A stretch of DNA of 64,000 bases, taken from NCBI RefSeq assembly GCF_036499745.1, contig NZ_DASYDG010000019.1:77138-141137 (forward strand). The letters are read 5' to 3'. This document shows, one piece after another, positions 51,850-62,931 of this stretch (the stretch's first letter is position 1; each line of letters starts with the position of its first letter). This DNA is from Pinirhizobacter sp036499745 (GTDB lineage Bacteria; Pseudomonadota; Gammaproteobacteria; Xanthomonadales; Rhodanobacteraceae). A model generated the notes under the pieces. It ran no database searches and had not been told where the DNA came from. It saw nothing but the letters and a program-made list of their open reading frames with translations. A program made the translations under genes and the position numbers.

Positions 51850-53079
51850 ATGAACCGACTCATTCTTCCCTGCGTGCTGGCGGCGGCCCTGGCGGCGCCC
51901 TGCCTTGCGACCGCAGCGACGCCCTCGCTGCTTTCAGCACAGCCAGCCATGATGCTGGCAACGTCCGCCGATATCAGTCTTGCCGCGATCTCTGAAAACC
52001 CCGCCAATACGATCCTGCATCAGGTCAGCGCCAACACCGCATTGCTTGAAGCGGGTACGCAGGCGATCACGTTGACGCTCGAGCCTGGTGTTGAACTCGC
52101 CTTCGAACGCGTCGCAGCGGAAACCTTCGCCGATGGTTCGCTGGTCTGGCAAGGGCGGCTCGATGCCGGCGCTTCGTGGTCCGACGCTCCCGCTGGCGCC
52201 GACGACTACGCCTTGCTCGTGCGCAACGGCGGCATGCTTACCGGCGACATCCGTCACGGCGGGAAGGTATATGAAATCCGCCCGCTGCACACCGGCGGCC
52301 ACGTGGTGTACACGCAGGATCCGTCGATGTTGCCGATGGACGACCAGGACGCCCTGCGGCCGATGGATAGCGCAGCATCGGTCGACCAAACGCCAGCGAC
52401 GGCCGCCGACGGCGCGATCGCCGACGTCCTGGTGTTGTTCGCCCGGAACGCGGCGGCGCGATATCCCGACATAACAGGCCATGCCCGCCTGTTGATTGCA
52501 CAGATGAACAAGGCCTTCACCGACAGCAACATCGATGGAGGCGTGCGCCTGGCTGCGGATAAGGCATTCGCCATTTCGTATACCGAATCGGGTAACCAGG
52601 GCACCGACCTGAACCGCCTGACGTATAAGGACGGCCAGATCGATCACATCCATCAAATGCGTGAGGTGCACAAGGCCGACCTCGTCACCCTGCTGATCCA
52701 CGAACCCAACGGCATGAGGTTCAGCTGTGGCGTGGCGTGGTCGAATGTAGCCGCGGACTGGGCATTCTCGGTCACGCAGGCCGATTGCGTGAGTAACTTC
52801 GTGTTCACCCACGAGATCGCCCATAACTATGGTGCAGGCCACGAACGCGGCCAGGGTCAGAACCCATATTATGGCTACGGGCATGGGTATCAGCATCCGC
52901 GGGGTGACTGGGGCACGGTGATGTCCTATCCCTGCAACTTCGGGCGCCGCTGCCCAACTCTGCTGCGCTGGTCCAGCCCGCTTCTGAGCTACCAGGGAGC
53001 TGTCACCGGTACGCCGAACACCGAGGACAACCGCCGGGTGATCAACCAGCGCAAGGAAGTCATGGCCGGCTTTCGCTAG
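51850..53079 (+). CDS. Secreted zinc metalloprotease (reprolysin-like M12 type)
   Basis: The protein has 409 residues from the ATG at 51850, which gives a clean signal peptide. A propeptide of about 180 residues follows. The catalytic domain begins with IADVLVLFARNAAARY. The metzincin zinc site HEIAHNYGAGH occupies residues 321-331 with Glu322 as base. The Met-turn is in GTVMSYPC. The C-terminus is short, with no secretion or adhesion domain. It is presumably secreted by a type II pathway and active outside the cell or in the periplasm. Confidence 0.9.
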   Translation: MNRLILPCVLAAALAAPCLATAATPSLLSAQPAMMLATSADISLAAISENPANTILHQVSANTALLEAGTQAITLTLEPGVELAFERVAAETFADGSLVWQGRLDAGASWSDAPAGADDYALLVRNGGMLTGDIRHGGKVYEIRPLHTGGHVVYTQDPSMLPMDDQDALRPMDSAASVDQTPATAADGAIADVLVLFARNAAARYPDITGHARLLIAQMNKAFTDSNIDGGVRLAADKAFAISYTESGNQGTDLNRLTYKDGQIDHIHQMREVHKADLVTLLIHEPNGMRFSCGVAWSNVAADWAFSVTQADCVSNFVFTHEIAHNYGAGHERGQGQNPYYGYGHGYQHPRGDWGTVMSYPCNFGRRCPTLLRWSSPLLSYQGAVTGTPNTEDNRRVINQRKEVMAGFR

Positions 53080-53117
53080 GCGTAGCGTTACGCATCGAAG
53101 AAAAACGCGCTCATGAA

Positions 53118-53147
53118 AAAAGGAGGCGTGCAAAGCACGCCTCCTTT
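53118..53147. terminator. Strong hairpin terminator, bidirectional
   Basis: The perfect stem AGGAGGCGTGC/GCACGCCTCCT has an AAA loop. The A-run before it gives six T residues on the minus strand, so it terminates ahcY (minus). It also lies after the metalloprotease gene and has a short CCTTTC run for the plus strand. Confidence 0.9.
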
Positions 53148-53170
53148 CGATCACGTCATGCCGCAGACGA

Positions 53171-54601
<1,431 letters not shown>

Positions 54602-54739
54602 GGCGTAGCTCCGGTTGGGTACGGGGGCGCCGTTGTGCAGCTGCCGCGCCGAGCCTGGCCATGGCACGATCACGTGGGATCGGCGCAAGGTCGCAGCGCC
54701 CCTCGGCGGGCAAAACGGAAAGCTGATTATATCTCGACT

Positions 54740-54753
54740 TCCGTATGAACGGA
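54740..54753. promoter_or_regulatory. Inverted repeat TCCGT-ATGA-ACGGA between ahcY and ppc
   Basis: The perfect 5-base arms with a 4-base centre are flanked on both sides by ATATC/GATAT sequence, giving a wider AT-rich dyad from about 54727 to 54758. It lies in the 206-base divergent gap between ahcY (minus) and ppc (plus). A role in control of either gene is plausible but unproven. Confidence 0.35.
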
Positions 54754-54807
54754 TATATGACATGCTTGGTTATGCTTGCTGCTTTGCAGCGTGCCAGGCC
54801 TGAACCC

Positions 54808-57513
54808 ATGGAAACCCCTCGCGATCCCGAATTCCTGCCCCACGATGGCCCCCTGCGTGAGGACGTGCGCCGTCTGGGCGCCCTGGTGGGCCAGATGCTG
54901 GCCGAACAGCAGGGCAAGTCCTTCTTCGACCAGGTCGAGAGCGTCCGCACGGCGGCGATCAGCCGGCGGCGCAGCGGGCAGGGCGTGGAGGTGCTGGGAA
55001 AGCTGCTGACCGGCCTGCCGGCCACGCAGGCCGAGGCGCTGGCCCGGGCCTTCGCTACCTACTTCCAGGCCGTGAACACCGCCGAGCGCGTGCACCGGAT
55101 CCGCCGCCGCCGCGATTACCAGCGCGAGGGCGGCGCGCCCCAGCCGGAGTCGCTGGCCGCGGTGCTGGGCCAGTTGAAGGCGCAGGGTGTGTCGCTCGAT
55201 GAACTCATGGCGTTGCTGGCCAAAGTGGATATCGAGCCGGTATTCACAGCTCATCCGACCGAGGCCGTGCGCCGATCATTGCTGGAAAAGGAGCAGGAGA
55301 TCATCCGCGCCCTGGTGGACGAATTCGATCCCACCCGCACGCCGCAGGAGCGCCGCGACGACGATGCCCGCATCCTCATGGCACTTTCCGCGGGGTGGCA
55401 GACGGCCGAGGCATCGCCGGTGCGCCCGAGCGTGCAGGATGAATTCGACCACGTCGGTTTCTACCTGGCGCAACCGATCTACCGGGTGCTGCCTTCGCTT
55501 TACGAGGCGATGGTCCAGGCGCTGGCAGAAACCTACGGCAACGATGCCACCGTGCCGCGCCTGCTCCGCTTCGCCACCTGGGTCGGTGGCGACATGGACG
55601 GCAACCCGAATGTCGGGGCCGATACCATCGAGGCTTCGCTAAGCGCACAACGCACGCATGTGCTGGAGCGTTATATCCAGGATATCGGTGCGCTGGCGAG
55701 GCTGCTCAGCCAGACCGATAGCCGGGTCGAGGTGGACGGCAAACTGGCGCGCCGGCTCGAGGCCTATCGCGAGAAACTCCCCGCCGCTGCCGCGGCGATC
55801 CGGCCCCGCCACGCGAACATGCCCTACCGGTCGTTCCTGGCCCTGGTCCAGGCACGCCTGCAGGCAACACTGCACGGTGACGGCGAGGCCTATGAATCGC
55901 CGCAGGCCTTCGTCGACGACATCGACCTGATTGAGCACAGCCTGCTGGGGCACGGCGGCGCACACGCGGGCGCCTATGCCGTGCAGCGCGTGCTGTGGCG
56001 CGCGCGTACGTTTGGTTTCCATCTGGCGCGGCTGGATGTCCGGCAGGATTCCAGCGTGCACGACGAAGCGCTTTCCGCGTTGCTGGACGACGATGGGTTT
56101 GCCGGCTACGACGCGGGCAAGCGCGCGTCACTGCTGCGTCCGTACGCTTCGGGCGAGCGCAGTTTCGTCGCCGGCGAAGCCGACGATGCGGTCCGCTCGC
56201 TGCGGGCCGTGTTCGCCACGCTGGCCCAGGCGCGCGGACGCTACGGCGTGGACGCCACGGGGCTGTACATCATCAGCATGGCGCGCAGCGCCGCCGATGT
56301 GCTCGCGGTGTTGGCTTTGGCGCGCCTGGGCGGCATGCTCGAGGACGGCGGCGTGCCGCTTGACGTGGCGCCCCTGTTCGAGACCATCGACGACCTGGCC
56401 GCCGGCCCCGATACGCTTCGCGCATTGCTCGAAGACCCGGTCTACCGCGCCCATCTGGCCCGCCGCGGTGACCGCCAATGGGTGATGCTGGGCTATTCCG
56501 ACAGCGGCAAGGATGGTGGCACGGTGGCATCGCGCTGGAGTCTGCAGCGTGCCCAGGTGGAGCTGCTGGAGGTGGCGAGGCAGGCAGGCATCGTCGTTTC
56601 CTTCTTCCATGGCCGTGGCGGTTCGGCGAGCCGTGGTGGTTCGCGCATCACCAATGCGCTGATGTCCTCCCCGCGTGGTTCGGTGGCTGGCGTATTGCGT
56701 GTGACCGAACAAGGCGAGGTGATCCATCGCAAGTACGGCGTGCGTGCGCTTGCCGTGCGCAACCTCGAGCAGACGGTGGGTGCGGTGTTGCTGGCGTCGC
56801 TACGCCCTCGTGACGCCGAATCGCGCGAAGACGCCTGGCGCGAGGTGATGGCCGATGTATCGGCACGCAGCCGTGCGGCCTATCGCGAATTTGTCGACAC
56901 GCCGCGTTTCGTTGAATACTTCCGTTCCGCAACCCCGATCGACGTCATCGAACACATGACATTGGGGTCACGCCCGTCGCGCCGCCGCAGCATGAAGGGC
57001 GTGCAGGATCTGCGCGCCATCCCCTGGGTATTCGCCTGGACCCAGTGCCGGGCCGTTCTTACCGGCTGGTATGGGCTTGGCGCGGGCCTGGAAGCGGTGG
57101 CAGCCAGCAAGGGGGAAGAAACCCTGAAGCAGATGGCCGCCGACTGGCCGTTCTTCCGCAGCATGCTGGCTGACGTGGAGATGGTGCTGGCCAAGGCAGA
57201 TCTCGACATTGCCGAGGCCTTCTCGAAATTATCCGGCGACCTGCACGACACCTTCTTCGGCATGATCCGCGGCGAATTCGAGCGAACGCTGCGCTGGGTG
57301 TTGAAATTGCGCGGTGCTTCGGGCTTGTTGCACGATGAGCCCAGGCTCGCGGTGTCCATCCGCTTGCGCAATCCGTATGTCGACCCGATGAGCGTGCTCC
57401 AGGTCGATTTGCTCCGGCGCTGGCGCCAGGCGGGATCGAAGGAAGACGACCTGCTTTCGGCGTTGGTCGCATGCGTCAATGGTGTGTCGCAAGGCCTGCA
57501 GAACACCGGTTGA
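54808..57513 (+). CDS. ppc: Phosphoenolpyruvate carboxylase
   Basis: The protein has 901 residues from the ATG at 54808; earlier in-frame Met codons lie in the promoter region. Diagnostic pieces are FTAHPTEAVRRSL with the catalytic His, WVGGDMDGNPNVGADT, MLGYSDSGKDGG, FFHGRGGSASRGG with the catalytic Lys/Arg loop, and a C-terminal NTG. It makes oxaloacetate from PEP. A terminator follows directly. Confidence 0.97.
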   Translation: METPRDPEFLPHDGPLREDVRRLGALVGQMLAEQQGKSFFDQVESVRTAAISRRRSGQGVEVLGKLLTGLPATQAEALARAFATYFQAVNTAERVHRIRRRRDYQREGGAPQPESLAAVLGQLKAQGVSLDELMALLAKVDIEPVFTAHPTEAVRRSLLEKEQEIIRALVDEFDPTRTPQERRDDDARILMALSAGWQTAEASPVRPSVQDEFDHVGFYLAQPIYRVLPSLYEAMVQALAETYGNDATVPRLLRFATWVGGDMDGNPNVGADTIEASLSAQRTHVLERYIQDIGALARLLSQTDSRVEVDGKLARRLEAYREKLPAAAAAIRPRHANMPYRSFLALVQARLQATLHGDGEAYESPQAFVDDIDLIEHSLLGHGGAHAGAYAVQRVLWRARTFGFHLARLDVRQDSSVHDEALSALLDDDGFAGYDAGKRASLLRPYASGERSFVAGEADDAVRSLRAVFATLAQARGRYGVDATGLYIISMARSAADVLAVLALARLGGMLEDGGVPLDVAPLFETIDDLAAGPDTLRALLEDPVYRAHLARRGDRQWVMLGYSDSGKDGGTVASRWSLQRAQVELLEVARQAGIVVSFFHGRGGSASRGGSRITNALMSSPRGSVAGVLRVTEQGEVIHRKYGVRALAVRNLEQTVGAVLLASLRPRDAESREDAWREVMADVSARSRAAYREFVDTPRFVEYFRSATPIDVIEHMTLGSRPSRRRSMKGVQDLRAIPWVFAWTQCRAVLTGWYGLGAGLEAVAASKGEETLKQMAADWPFFRSMLADVEMVLAKADLDIAEAFSKLSGDLHDTFFGMIRGEFERTLRWVLKLRGASGLLHDEPRLAVSIRLRNPYVDPMSVLQVDLLRRWRQAGSKEDDLLSALVACVNGVSQGLQNTG

Positions 57514-57516
57514 AAA

Positions 57517-57543
57517 AAAGGCCGGCGTTGAACTCCGGCCTTT
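57517..57543. terminator. Terminator after ppc
   Basis: The stem AAAGGCCGG/CCGGCCTTT has a 9-base loop and begins right after the ppc stop. A-runs before it give a T-run on the minus strand, and TTT lies after it on the plus strand, so it can serve both ppc (plus) and uup (minus). Confidence 0.8.
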
Positions 57544-57587
57544 ATCGACGTCCACCACACTCCCGGGATATCCCCCGGGACAACACG

Positions 57588-59468
57588 TCAGCCGCCAGCT
57601 TCGAGGACTTCCCACCGCGCGAACGCGGCGTCGAGCTCGGCCTGCAGCCGGGCGATTTCTTCGTTGGCCTTGACGATCGCGGCGCTGTCCTGCTTGAAGA
57701 ATTCAGGCTCGTTCATCGCCCGCGTTCGCGAGGTGATTTCCGCCTCGAGCTGTTCGAGCCGTACAGGCAGCGCATCAAGTTCCCGTTGTTCCTTGAAGCT
57801 GAGCTTTTTCTTCGGAGCTTCCGGCACGGCGGGTACAGGCGCGCCCGGCGAAGGCGATACCCGGGTTGAGCTGGTGGATTTCATCGTCGCAGCCTGGTCG
57901 CGCTGGCGTATCCAATCGCTGTAACCGCCGACGTATTCACCCACGCGGCCCTCGCCTTCCAGCACAAGCGTGCTCGATACGACGTTGTCGATGAAGGCTC
58001 GGTCATGCGACACCAGCAGCAGGGTGCCCTGGTACTCGCCCAGGAGTTCCTCGAGCAGCTCGAGCGTCTCGACGTCCAGGTCGTTGGTGGGTTCGTCCAT
58101 CACCAGCAGGTTGGAGGGCTGGGCGAAAAGCTTGGCCAGCAGCAGGCGGTTGCGCTCGCCACCCGACAGCCGCGTGATCGGTGCGCGGGCACGTTCGGGC
58201 GAGAAGAGGAAATCCTGCAGGTAGCCCATGATGTGTTTGCGCTGGCCATTGAGTTCGATGAACTCACGCCCCTCGGCAACATTATCCAGGGCGTTCAGTT
58301 CGTCGTTCAGCTGGCCGCGGTGCTGATCGAAGTAGGCCACCTGCAGGTTGGTGCCCAGGCTCACTTCGCCGGTCTGCGGTTTCAATTCACCAAGCATGAT
58401 CTTCAGCAGGGTGCTCTTGCCCGCGCCGTTGGGGCCGACGATACCGATGCGGTCGCCACGCATGACGACGGTGGAGAAATCCTTAAGCAACAGGCGGCCA
58501 CCATAGCCGTGGGTCACGCCTTCCACGTCCACCACCTTGCGGCCGGACGTTTGCGCGTTGGCCAGCGTCATGCGGGCATTGCCGCCAAGCTCGCGTCGCT
58601 CGGAACGCTCGTTGCGCAGCGCCTTGAGTGCGCGCACCCGGCCTTCGTTGCGCGTGCGGCGGGCTTTGATGCCCTGGCGGATCCACACTTCTTCCTGGGC
58701 CAGGCGCTTGTCGAACAGCGCGTTGGCCTGGGACTCAGCGTGCAGGCGTTCTTCGCGGCGGCGCAGGTAGTTGTCGTAGTCGCCGGGCCAGCTGGTGAGC
58801 CCGCCGCGATCGATTTCGACGATTCGCGTGGCCAATGCCCGCAGGAAGCTGCGGTCATGGGTGATGAAGATGATGCTGCCGGCGAAATTGCGCAGGAATT
58901 CCTCGAGCCAGGCAATGGCTTCGATGTCCAGGTGGTTGGTGGGTTCGTCCAGCAGCAGCAGGTCCGGGCCGCTGGCAAGGGCACGCCCCAACAACACGCG
59001 GCGCTTCATGCCGCCCGACAGCGAGCCGAAACTGGCGTCGCCAGGAAGGTCCAGGCGCTCGATCACCTGCTGCACGCGACGGTCCAGGTCCCAGCCATGC
59101 TGGGCCTCGATCTTTGTCTGCACCTCGCCCAGGCGTTCGAAGTCGCCCTCGGCCAGGAGGTGGTGATACTGCGCCAGCAATCGCCCCAGTTCGCCAAGGC
59201 CACTGGCCACCACGTCGAACACGGTGCCCTCGGTATCGTGAGGCACTTCCTGGGTCAGCCGTGCCACGCGGAGGCCGCCCTGCGGGCGTACCTCGCCATC
59301 ATCGGCGCTGAGTTCGCCGGCGATGAGTTTGAGCAGGGTGGATTTGCCCGCGCCATTGCGCCCCACCACGCAGACGCGCTCGTTGGGCTCGATGACAAGG
59401 TCGATGCCGTTGAGCAGGAGGGGGCCGCCGACGGAGAAGTCGACTTTTTGAAGTTGGATAAGGGGCAT
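57588..59468 (-). CDS. uup: ABC-F family ATP-binding protein Uup
   Basis: The protein has 626 residues and no membrane part. Two ABC domains each have a Walker A (GRNGAGKSTLLK and GPNGAGKSTLLK) and a signature (LSGGMKRRVLLG and LSGGERNRLLLAK). LLDEPTNHLD and MDEPTNDLD are the Walker B blocks. The linker between them is charged. A C-terminal coiled coil (LEQLEAEITSRTRAM region) is typical of Uup. ABC-F proteins act on ribosomes; Uup is linked to precise-excision and competition phenotypes in E. coli. Confidence 0.95.
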   Translation of the reverse strand: MPLIQLQKVDFSVGGPLLLNGIDLVIEPNERVCVVGRNGAGKSTLLKLIAGELSADDGEVRPQGGLRVARLTQEVPHDTEGTVFDVVASGLGELGRLLAQYHHLLAEGDFERLGEVQTKIEAQHGWDLDRRVQQVIERLDLPGDASFGSLSGGMKRRVLLGRALASGPDLLLLDEPTNHLDIEAIAWLEEFLRNFAGSIIFITHDRSFLRALATRIVEIDRGGLTSWPGDYDNYLRRREERLHAESQANALFDKRLAQEEVWIRQGIKARRTRNEGRVRALKALRNERSERRELGGNARMTLANAQTSGRKVVDVEGVTHGYGGRLLLKDFSTVVMRGDRIGIVGPNGAGKSTLLKIMLGELKPQTGEVSLGTNLQVAYFDQHRGQLNDELNALDNVAEGREFIELNGQRKHIMGYLQDFLFSPERARAPITRLSGGERNRLLLAKLFAQPSNLLVMDEPTNDLDVETLELLEELLGEYQGTLLLVSHDRAFIDNVVSSTLVLEGEGRVGEYVGGYSDWIRQRDQAATMKSTSSTRVSPSPGAPVPAVPEAPKKKLSFKEQRELDALPVRLEQLEAEITSRTRAMNEPEFFKQDSAAIVKANEEIARLQAELDAAFARWEVLEAGG

Positions 59469-59524
59469 CCGCCCATTGTAGCCAGTTGCGCGCCGGCCAG
59501 CCCGGGGGCCGATGGATCACGGGC

Positions 59525-59550
59525 AAAAAAAGCCGCCCACGAGGGGCGGC
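59525..59550 (-). terminator. Terminator of the TonB-dependent receptor gene
   Basis: On the minus strand the stem GCCGCCC/GGGCGGC with a short loop is followed by a run of seven T residues. It lies 64 bases after the receptor stop. A second GC-rich dyad (GGGCGCC.../GGCGCCC) lies between the two. Confidence 0.88.
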
Positions 59551-59613
59551 AAGGGTCTGGAGTTGGGCGCCGTGGCGGGAACCGCGGCGCCCTCTTTCTA
59601 GTTATCTGATCCC

Positions 59614-62580
59614 TTACAGCGAGAAGTCGTAACGCACGCCCAGCCGGACATAGCGCGGCGTCTGGAAGCTCAAGGGACGCAGATAGTTGATGTCACGCGC
59701 GCCGGAATCCGTCTCGCCGTACTCGTACACGCTCAACGTGCGCTGCTGGGTAAATACATTGAAGACATCCGCGGTGAAGGCCAGCTTGTTCCGGGCGAAG
59801 TCCGGCATGTACTGGGCGGAGAGGTCCAGGTTCCAGGTCCAGGGCAGCCGGCCACGCGAGCCACGGGGTGAAGGCTTGCCGTCGCAGTAGAAGTACGCCG
59901 CACCGTAGCCGATGACATCGTTGGGACCCAGGCCGAAGCAGTTCTTCGGGCGACCCGATGCCACGCTGAGGTTGCTGCTGAACAACCAGCGATCGGATGG
60001 CTGGAAATAGCCGAAGGCCTTGACCACGTGCGTACGGTCGTTGGGTAGCGGTCCGTTTGCGCCCACGGTGATTTCCGGGGAGTCCCAATCCTGCGTGACC
60101 GACGGGTCGAGCTGCCCGATGTCGGACTTCAGGAGCCCTTCGGAGTTGCCATAGCTGCGCGAGAAGATGTACTGCAGCTTGCCGTACCACTGATGGTTGA
60201 AGCGATGTTCAAGGTACGCGTCCAGGGCGTAATAGCGCCGCTTCAGATCTGGGAAGCCGAGCTCCTTCTTCGACAGGGTGATGTCCTGGTAGTCGCCCTT
60301 GCCGGTCATGTCGATGCGGAAGGTGTTGCCCTGCCCTGGATTGAAGATGAAGCAACGGTCGATATTGGCCTGGCTGAAGTCCACGCCGTTCGCCTCGGCA
60401 TACCGGTCGAATGGCCGGGTGTCGCAGAAGTCGTCGATGGAGCTGCGCAGGTTGCGGAAGGTGGCCCGTGCGCCGAACGCCCAGTCGGCACCCAGTTGCT
60501 TGTCGAAGCCAAGGATGAATTCATCCTGGTAGTAGGACTTCAAATTGCGTGCCGCCACCTGCTTCGGGTCTGGCGTACGGCCGTCGGCGCCATTGGAGTA
60601 GCTGAGACTGGAGATTGGCGTTGCGCCGGTGGGAATGCCGGTGACTGGATCGATACCCGTGAACGTAAACCATTCCCGCTCATAGGTTGATGCCGACGCG
60701 CCGCGGATGGCGACGTTCGAGGGTACCGCCAGATGGTAGCGGCCGGCATTGGCGTACACCTTGAACGAGGAATCACCGAAGACGTCCCACGAAGCGCCCA
60801 CGCGCGGTGCCAGCTGATGGCGCTGTTTTACGTAGACCTGGCCGTCGCCGTTGAAGTTCTTGAACTGCTCGTTGCGCAGGCCAAGGTACACCAGCCAGTT
60901 GTCCGAGACCTGCCAGCGGTCCTCGATGTACTGGGCTTCCTGGTTGGTGCGGGCACGGGCCTCGGTGATGAAGCGTCGGCGCAGGACGATATCGCTTCCA
61001 TCGGCGGGAAGGTGCAGGTCCGGATAGCCCGCCAACAGGTTTTCGATGCTCTCGGGGCTCGAGGGAGGGGCCTGGTAACTCCAGTAGTTGTTGCCCTCGT
61101 AGCGCGAGCCGCTGAAGGAATCCAGGAACTGGTTATCCACGCCGGCCCGAAGCGTATGGTCGCCGACGGTGTACTGGAGGTCCGCGCGCCAGCTACGCGT
61201 TTTGTCATACGCGCCCGGGGCGCCCAGCGAGCTACCGACGACGCTGCAACCAGTCACGGGGTTCGCCGCGCTTCCGGGGCGCGAATCGGCGACGACCGGG
61301 CAGTCCATGCCCGTGGCGCTGGTGGTCGTATCGACGTGATTGCTCCGGCTGCGACCGGCCAGCACGTTGAGGGTGAGGTCGTCGGTGAGGTAGCCGGTGT
61401 ATCGCGCGATATAGACATTGCCGCCGGGCGCGGAGCCCGCCAGGGCACTGTTTTTCAGATAGCGTTTGCCGCGGTAGGCGCCTTCGGTGGCGTTGGCGAC
61501 GTCGTAGGAATAGACGCCGTAGGTTTCGTCGGCGTTATCGCCGATGGCGGTGAATTCGAGAATGTTGGAGTCGGTAATGTTCCAGTCCAGCTTCGTGAGC
61601 CATCGCGTGGCCTTGATCCTGGACTGTTCGAGCGTGCCCACGGAGGCACTTCTCGCCTCGCGCTGGTTTTCCTTCGTGATATCCACGGCACCGTAAAAGA
61701 ACAGCTTGTCCTTCACCAGCGGGCCGCCGAGGTAGGCGGCGTACTCGTACGATGAATCCTTGTTCCGGCTGCGATCCTGGAAAAGTTTTCCATCACGGTA
61801 GACATTTCGCGGCGAATCGGCGAGCGGGCGCGGGTTCCAGAACATCTGCGCGCCACCCTTCCAGGTATTGCCGCCGCGCTGGGTGACGATATCGACCACG
61901 CCGCCGGTGGAGCGGCCGTATTCCGCACCATAGCCACCGGTGTAGACCTGCTGCTGGTCGATGGCGTTGAAGGGCAGCCCGATCGAGCCGATCCCGGTGA
62001 GGGCATTGGTCACCGAAAAACCGTTGATGTAGTACTGGTTTTCCGCGGCTGAGGCGCCGCCGAACGAGGCGACATTGCCGTAGCGGGAGTCGGACTGCAC
62101 CGTACCCGGTGCCAGTAGCGCCGCGGCGGTCGTGTTGCGTGCCAGAGGCAGCTTGCGTAGCTGCTCGGCGGTGACCACCGTGCGTGAGTCGGTGGAAGAG
62201 ACATCGATGGCGGGAAGCGCATTGGCGCTAACGGAAACACCAGCCAGCGATGTGGTGGCCGCGACGAAGCTGACGTCGGTTCCCGCGCCCAGGTTCACGC
62301 TTACGTTATCGCGAGAGTGCGTCGTGGCGCCGTTGCGCTTGAGGTCGACGCGATAGCGGCCCACTGGCAGCGACGGCGCGCGGTAGCGGCCTTCGGTGTC
62401 GGTGGAGATCTCGCGGACCAGGCCGGTGTCCAGGTTCTCCACGCGGAGGGTATCGCCGGCCGTGGCGCGACCGAAGATCACCCCCGAGGCGTTGGACTGC
62501 GCGAAGGCTGGTGTGGCGACTGCGCAGGCGAGGGCTGTGGCCAACAGGCGTCGGCGGATTGGTTGGTGCGGTAGCGTCAT
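59614..62580 (-). CDS. Oar-like TonB-dependent outer-membrane receptor
   Basis: The protein has 988 residues from the ATG at 62580, which places a signal peptide ending at AFAQ. A carboxypeptidase-regulatory-like beta-sandwich comes next (GDTLRVENLDTGLVREISTD). The plug domain follows (ENQYYINGFSVTNALTGIGS, then the GAEYGRSTGG box), and then a long beta barrel. Oar-type receptors import large or protein-derived ligands; the substrate is not known. The last residues (RYDFSL) carry Phe three from the end rather than a terminal aromatic. tonB at 37 kb could energise it. Confidence 0.93.
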   Translation of the reverse strand: MTLPHQPIRRRLLATALACAVATPAFAQSNASGVIFGRATAGDTLRVENLDTGLVREISTDTEGRYRAPSLPVGRYRVDLKRNGATTHSRDNVSVNLGAGTDVSFVAATTSLAGVSVSANALPAIDVSSTDSRTVVTAEQLRKLPLARNTTAAALLAPGTVQSDSRYGNVASFGGASAAENQYYINGFSVTNALTGIGSIGLPFNAIDQQQVYTGGYGAEYGRSTGGVVDIVTQRGGNTWKGGAQMFWNPRPLADSPRNVYRDGKLFQDRSRNKDSSYEYAAYLGGPLVKDKLFFYGAVDITKENQREARSASVGTLEQSRIKATRWLTKLDWNITDSNILEFTAIGDNADETYGVYSYDVANATEGAYRGKRYLKNSALAGSAPGGNVYIARYTGYLTDDLTLNVLAGRSRSNHVDTTTSATGMDCPVVADSRPGSAANPVTGCSVVGSSLGAPGAYDKTRSWRADLQYTVGDHTLRAGVDNQFLDSFSGSRYEGNNYWSYQAPPSSPESIENLLAGYPDLHLPADGSDIVLRRRFITEARARTNQEAQYIEDRWQVSDNWLVYLGLRNEQFKNFNGDGQVYVKQRHQLAPRVGASWDVFGDSSFKVYANAGRYHLAVPSNVAIRGASASTYEREWFTFTGIDPVTGIPTGATPISSLSYSNGADGRTPDPKQVAARNLKSYYQDEFILGFDKQLGADWAFGARATFRNLRSSIDDFCDTRPFDRYAEANGVDFSQANIDRCFIFNPGQGNTFRIDMTGKGDYQDITLSKKELGFPDLKRRYYALDAYLEHRFNHQWYGKLQYIFSRSYGNSEGLLKSDIGQLDPSVTQDWDSPEITVGANGPLPNDRTHVVKAFGYFQPSDRWLFSSNLSVASGRPKNCFGLGPNDVIGYGAAYFYCDGKPSPRGSRGRLPWTWNLDLSAQYMPDFARNKLAFTADVFNVFTQQRTLSVYEYGETDSGARDINYLRPLSFQTPRYVRLGVRYDFSL

Positions 62581-62931
62581 GCTGATGGAACTCCCCAAGG
62601 CAACGGAAAGGCCCGGATCTCGCGGAACGTTCCGGCGGCTGATGGGGATGTCGAAGGGCACGTGGCTGAAGGCCATGCAGGCCATGCGCGTGCGAAACCC
62701 GACATCCATATCAGGTCGCCGGACTTCGCGGTCCGGTTCGTGCCGCGAAACGGCGGCTGCGGATGAAACTACCGAGCGGTATACGCCGGTGTCAATGCGT
62801 TACGCCCCGATGCATGACATGCAGCGCCAATTTGAGACGGTTACGTAGGTTCCGTGGTGTGCCTTTTGATCGTATCCAACGAAAAAGGCCGCCCCGGAGG
62901 GCGGCCTTATCCTTGACAGGTTACTGAACGC
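62581..62931. other. Intergenic region between the receptor start and the metK end
   Basis: These 351 bases hold no convincing gene. The first 130 extend the receptor frame without a believable start. On the minus strand TTGACA (62795-62790) and GTAGTT (62772-62767) are spaced by 17 bases, a weak candidate promoter for the receptor. The metK terminator lies at 62885-62908. Confidence 0.4.
62885..62908 (-). terminator. Terminator of metK
   Basis: The perfect stem AAGGCCGCCC/GGGCGGCCTT has a short loop, and the A-run on its left gives a T-run on the minus strand. It lies 24 bases after the metK stop. Confidence 0.9.

Noticed and set aside
58005..59609. 534-codon open frame on the plus strand opposite uup
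   Set aside because: It is the antisense reading of the ABC-F gene; the minus strand has complete Walker and signature motifs.
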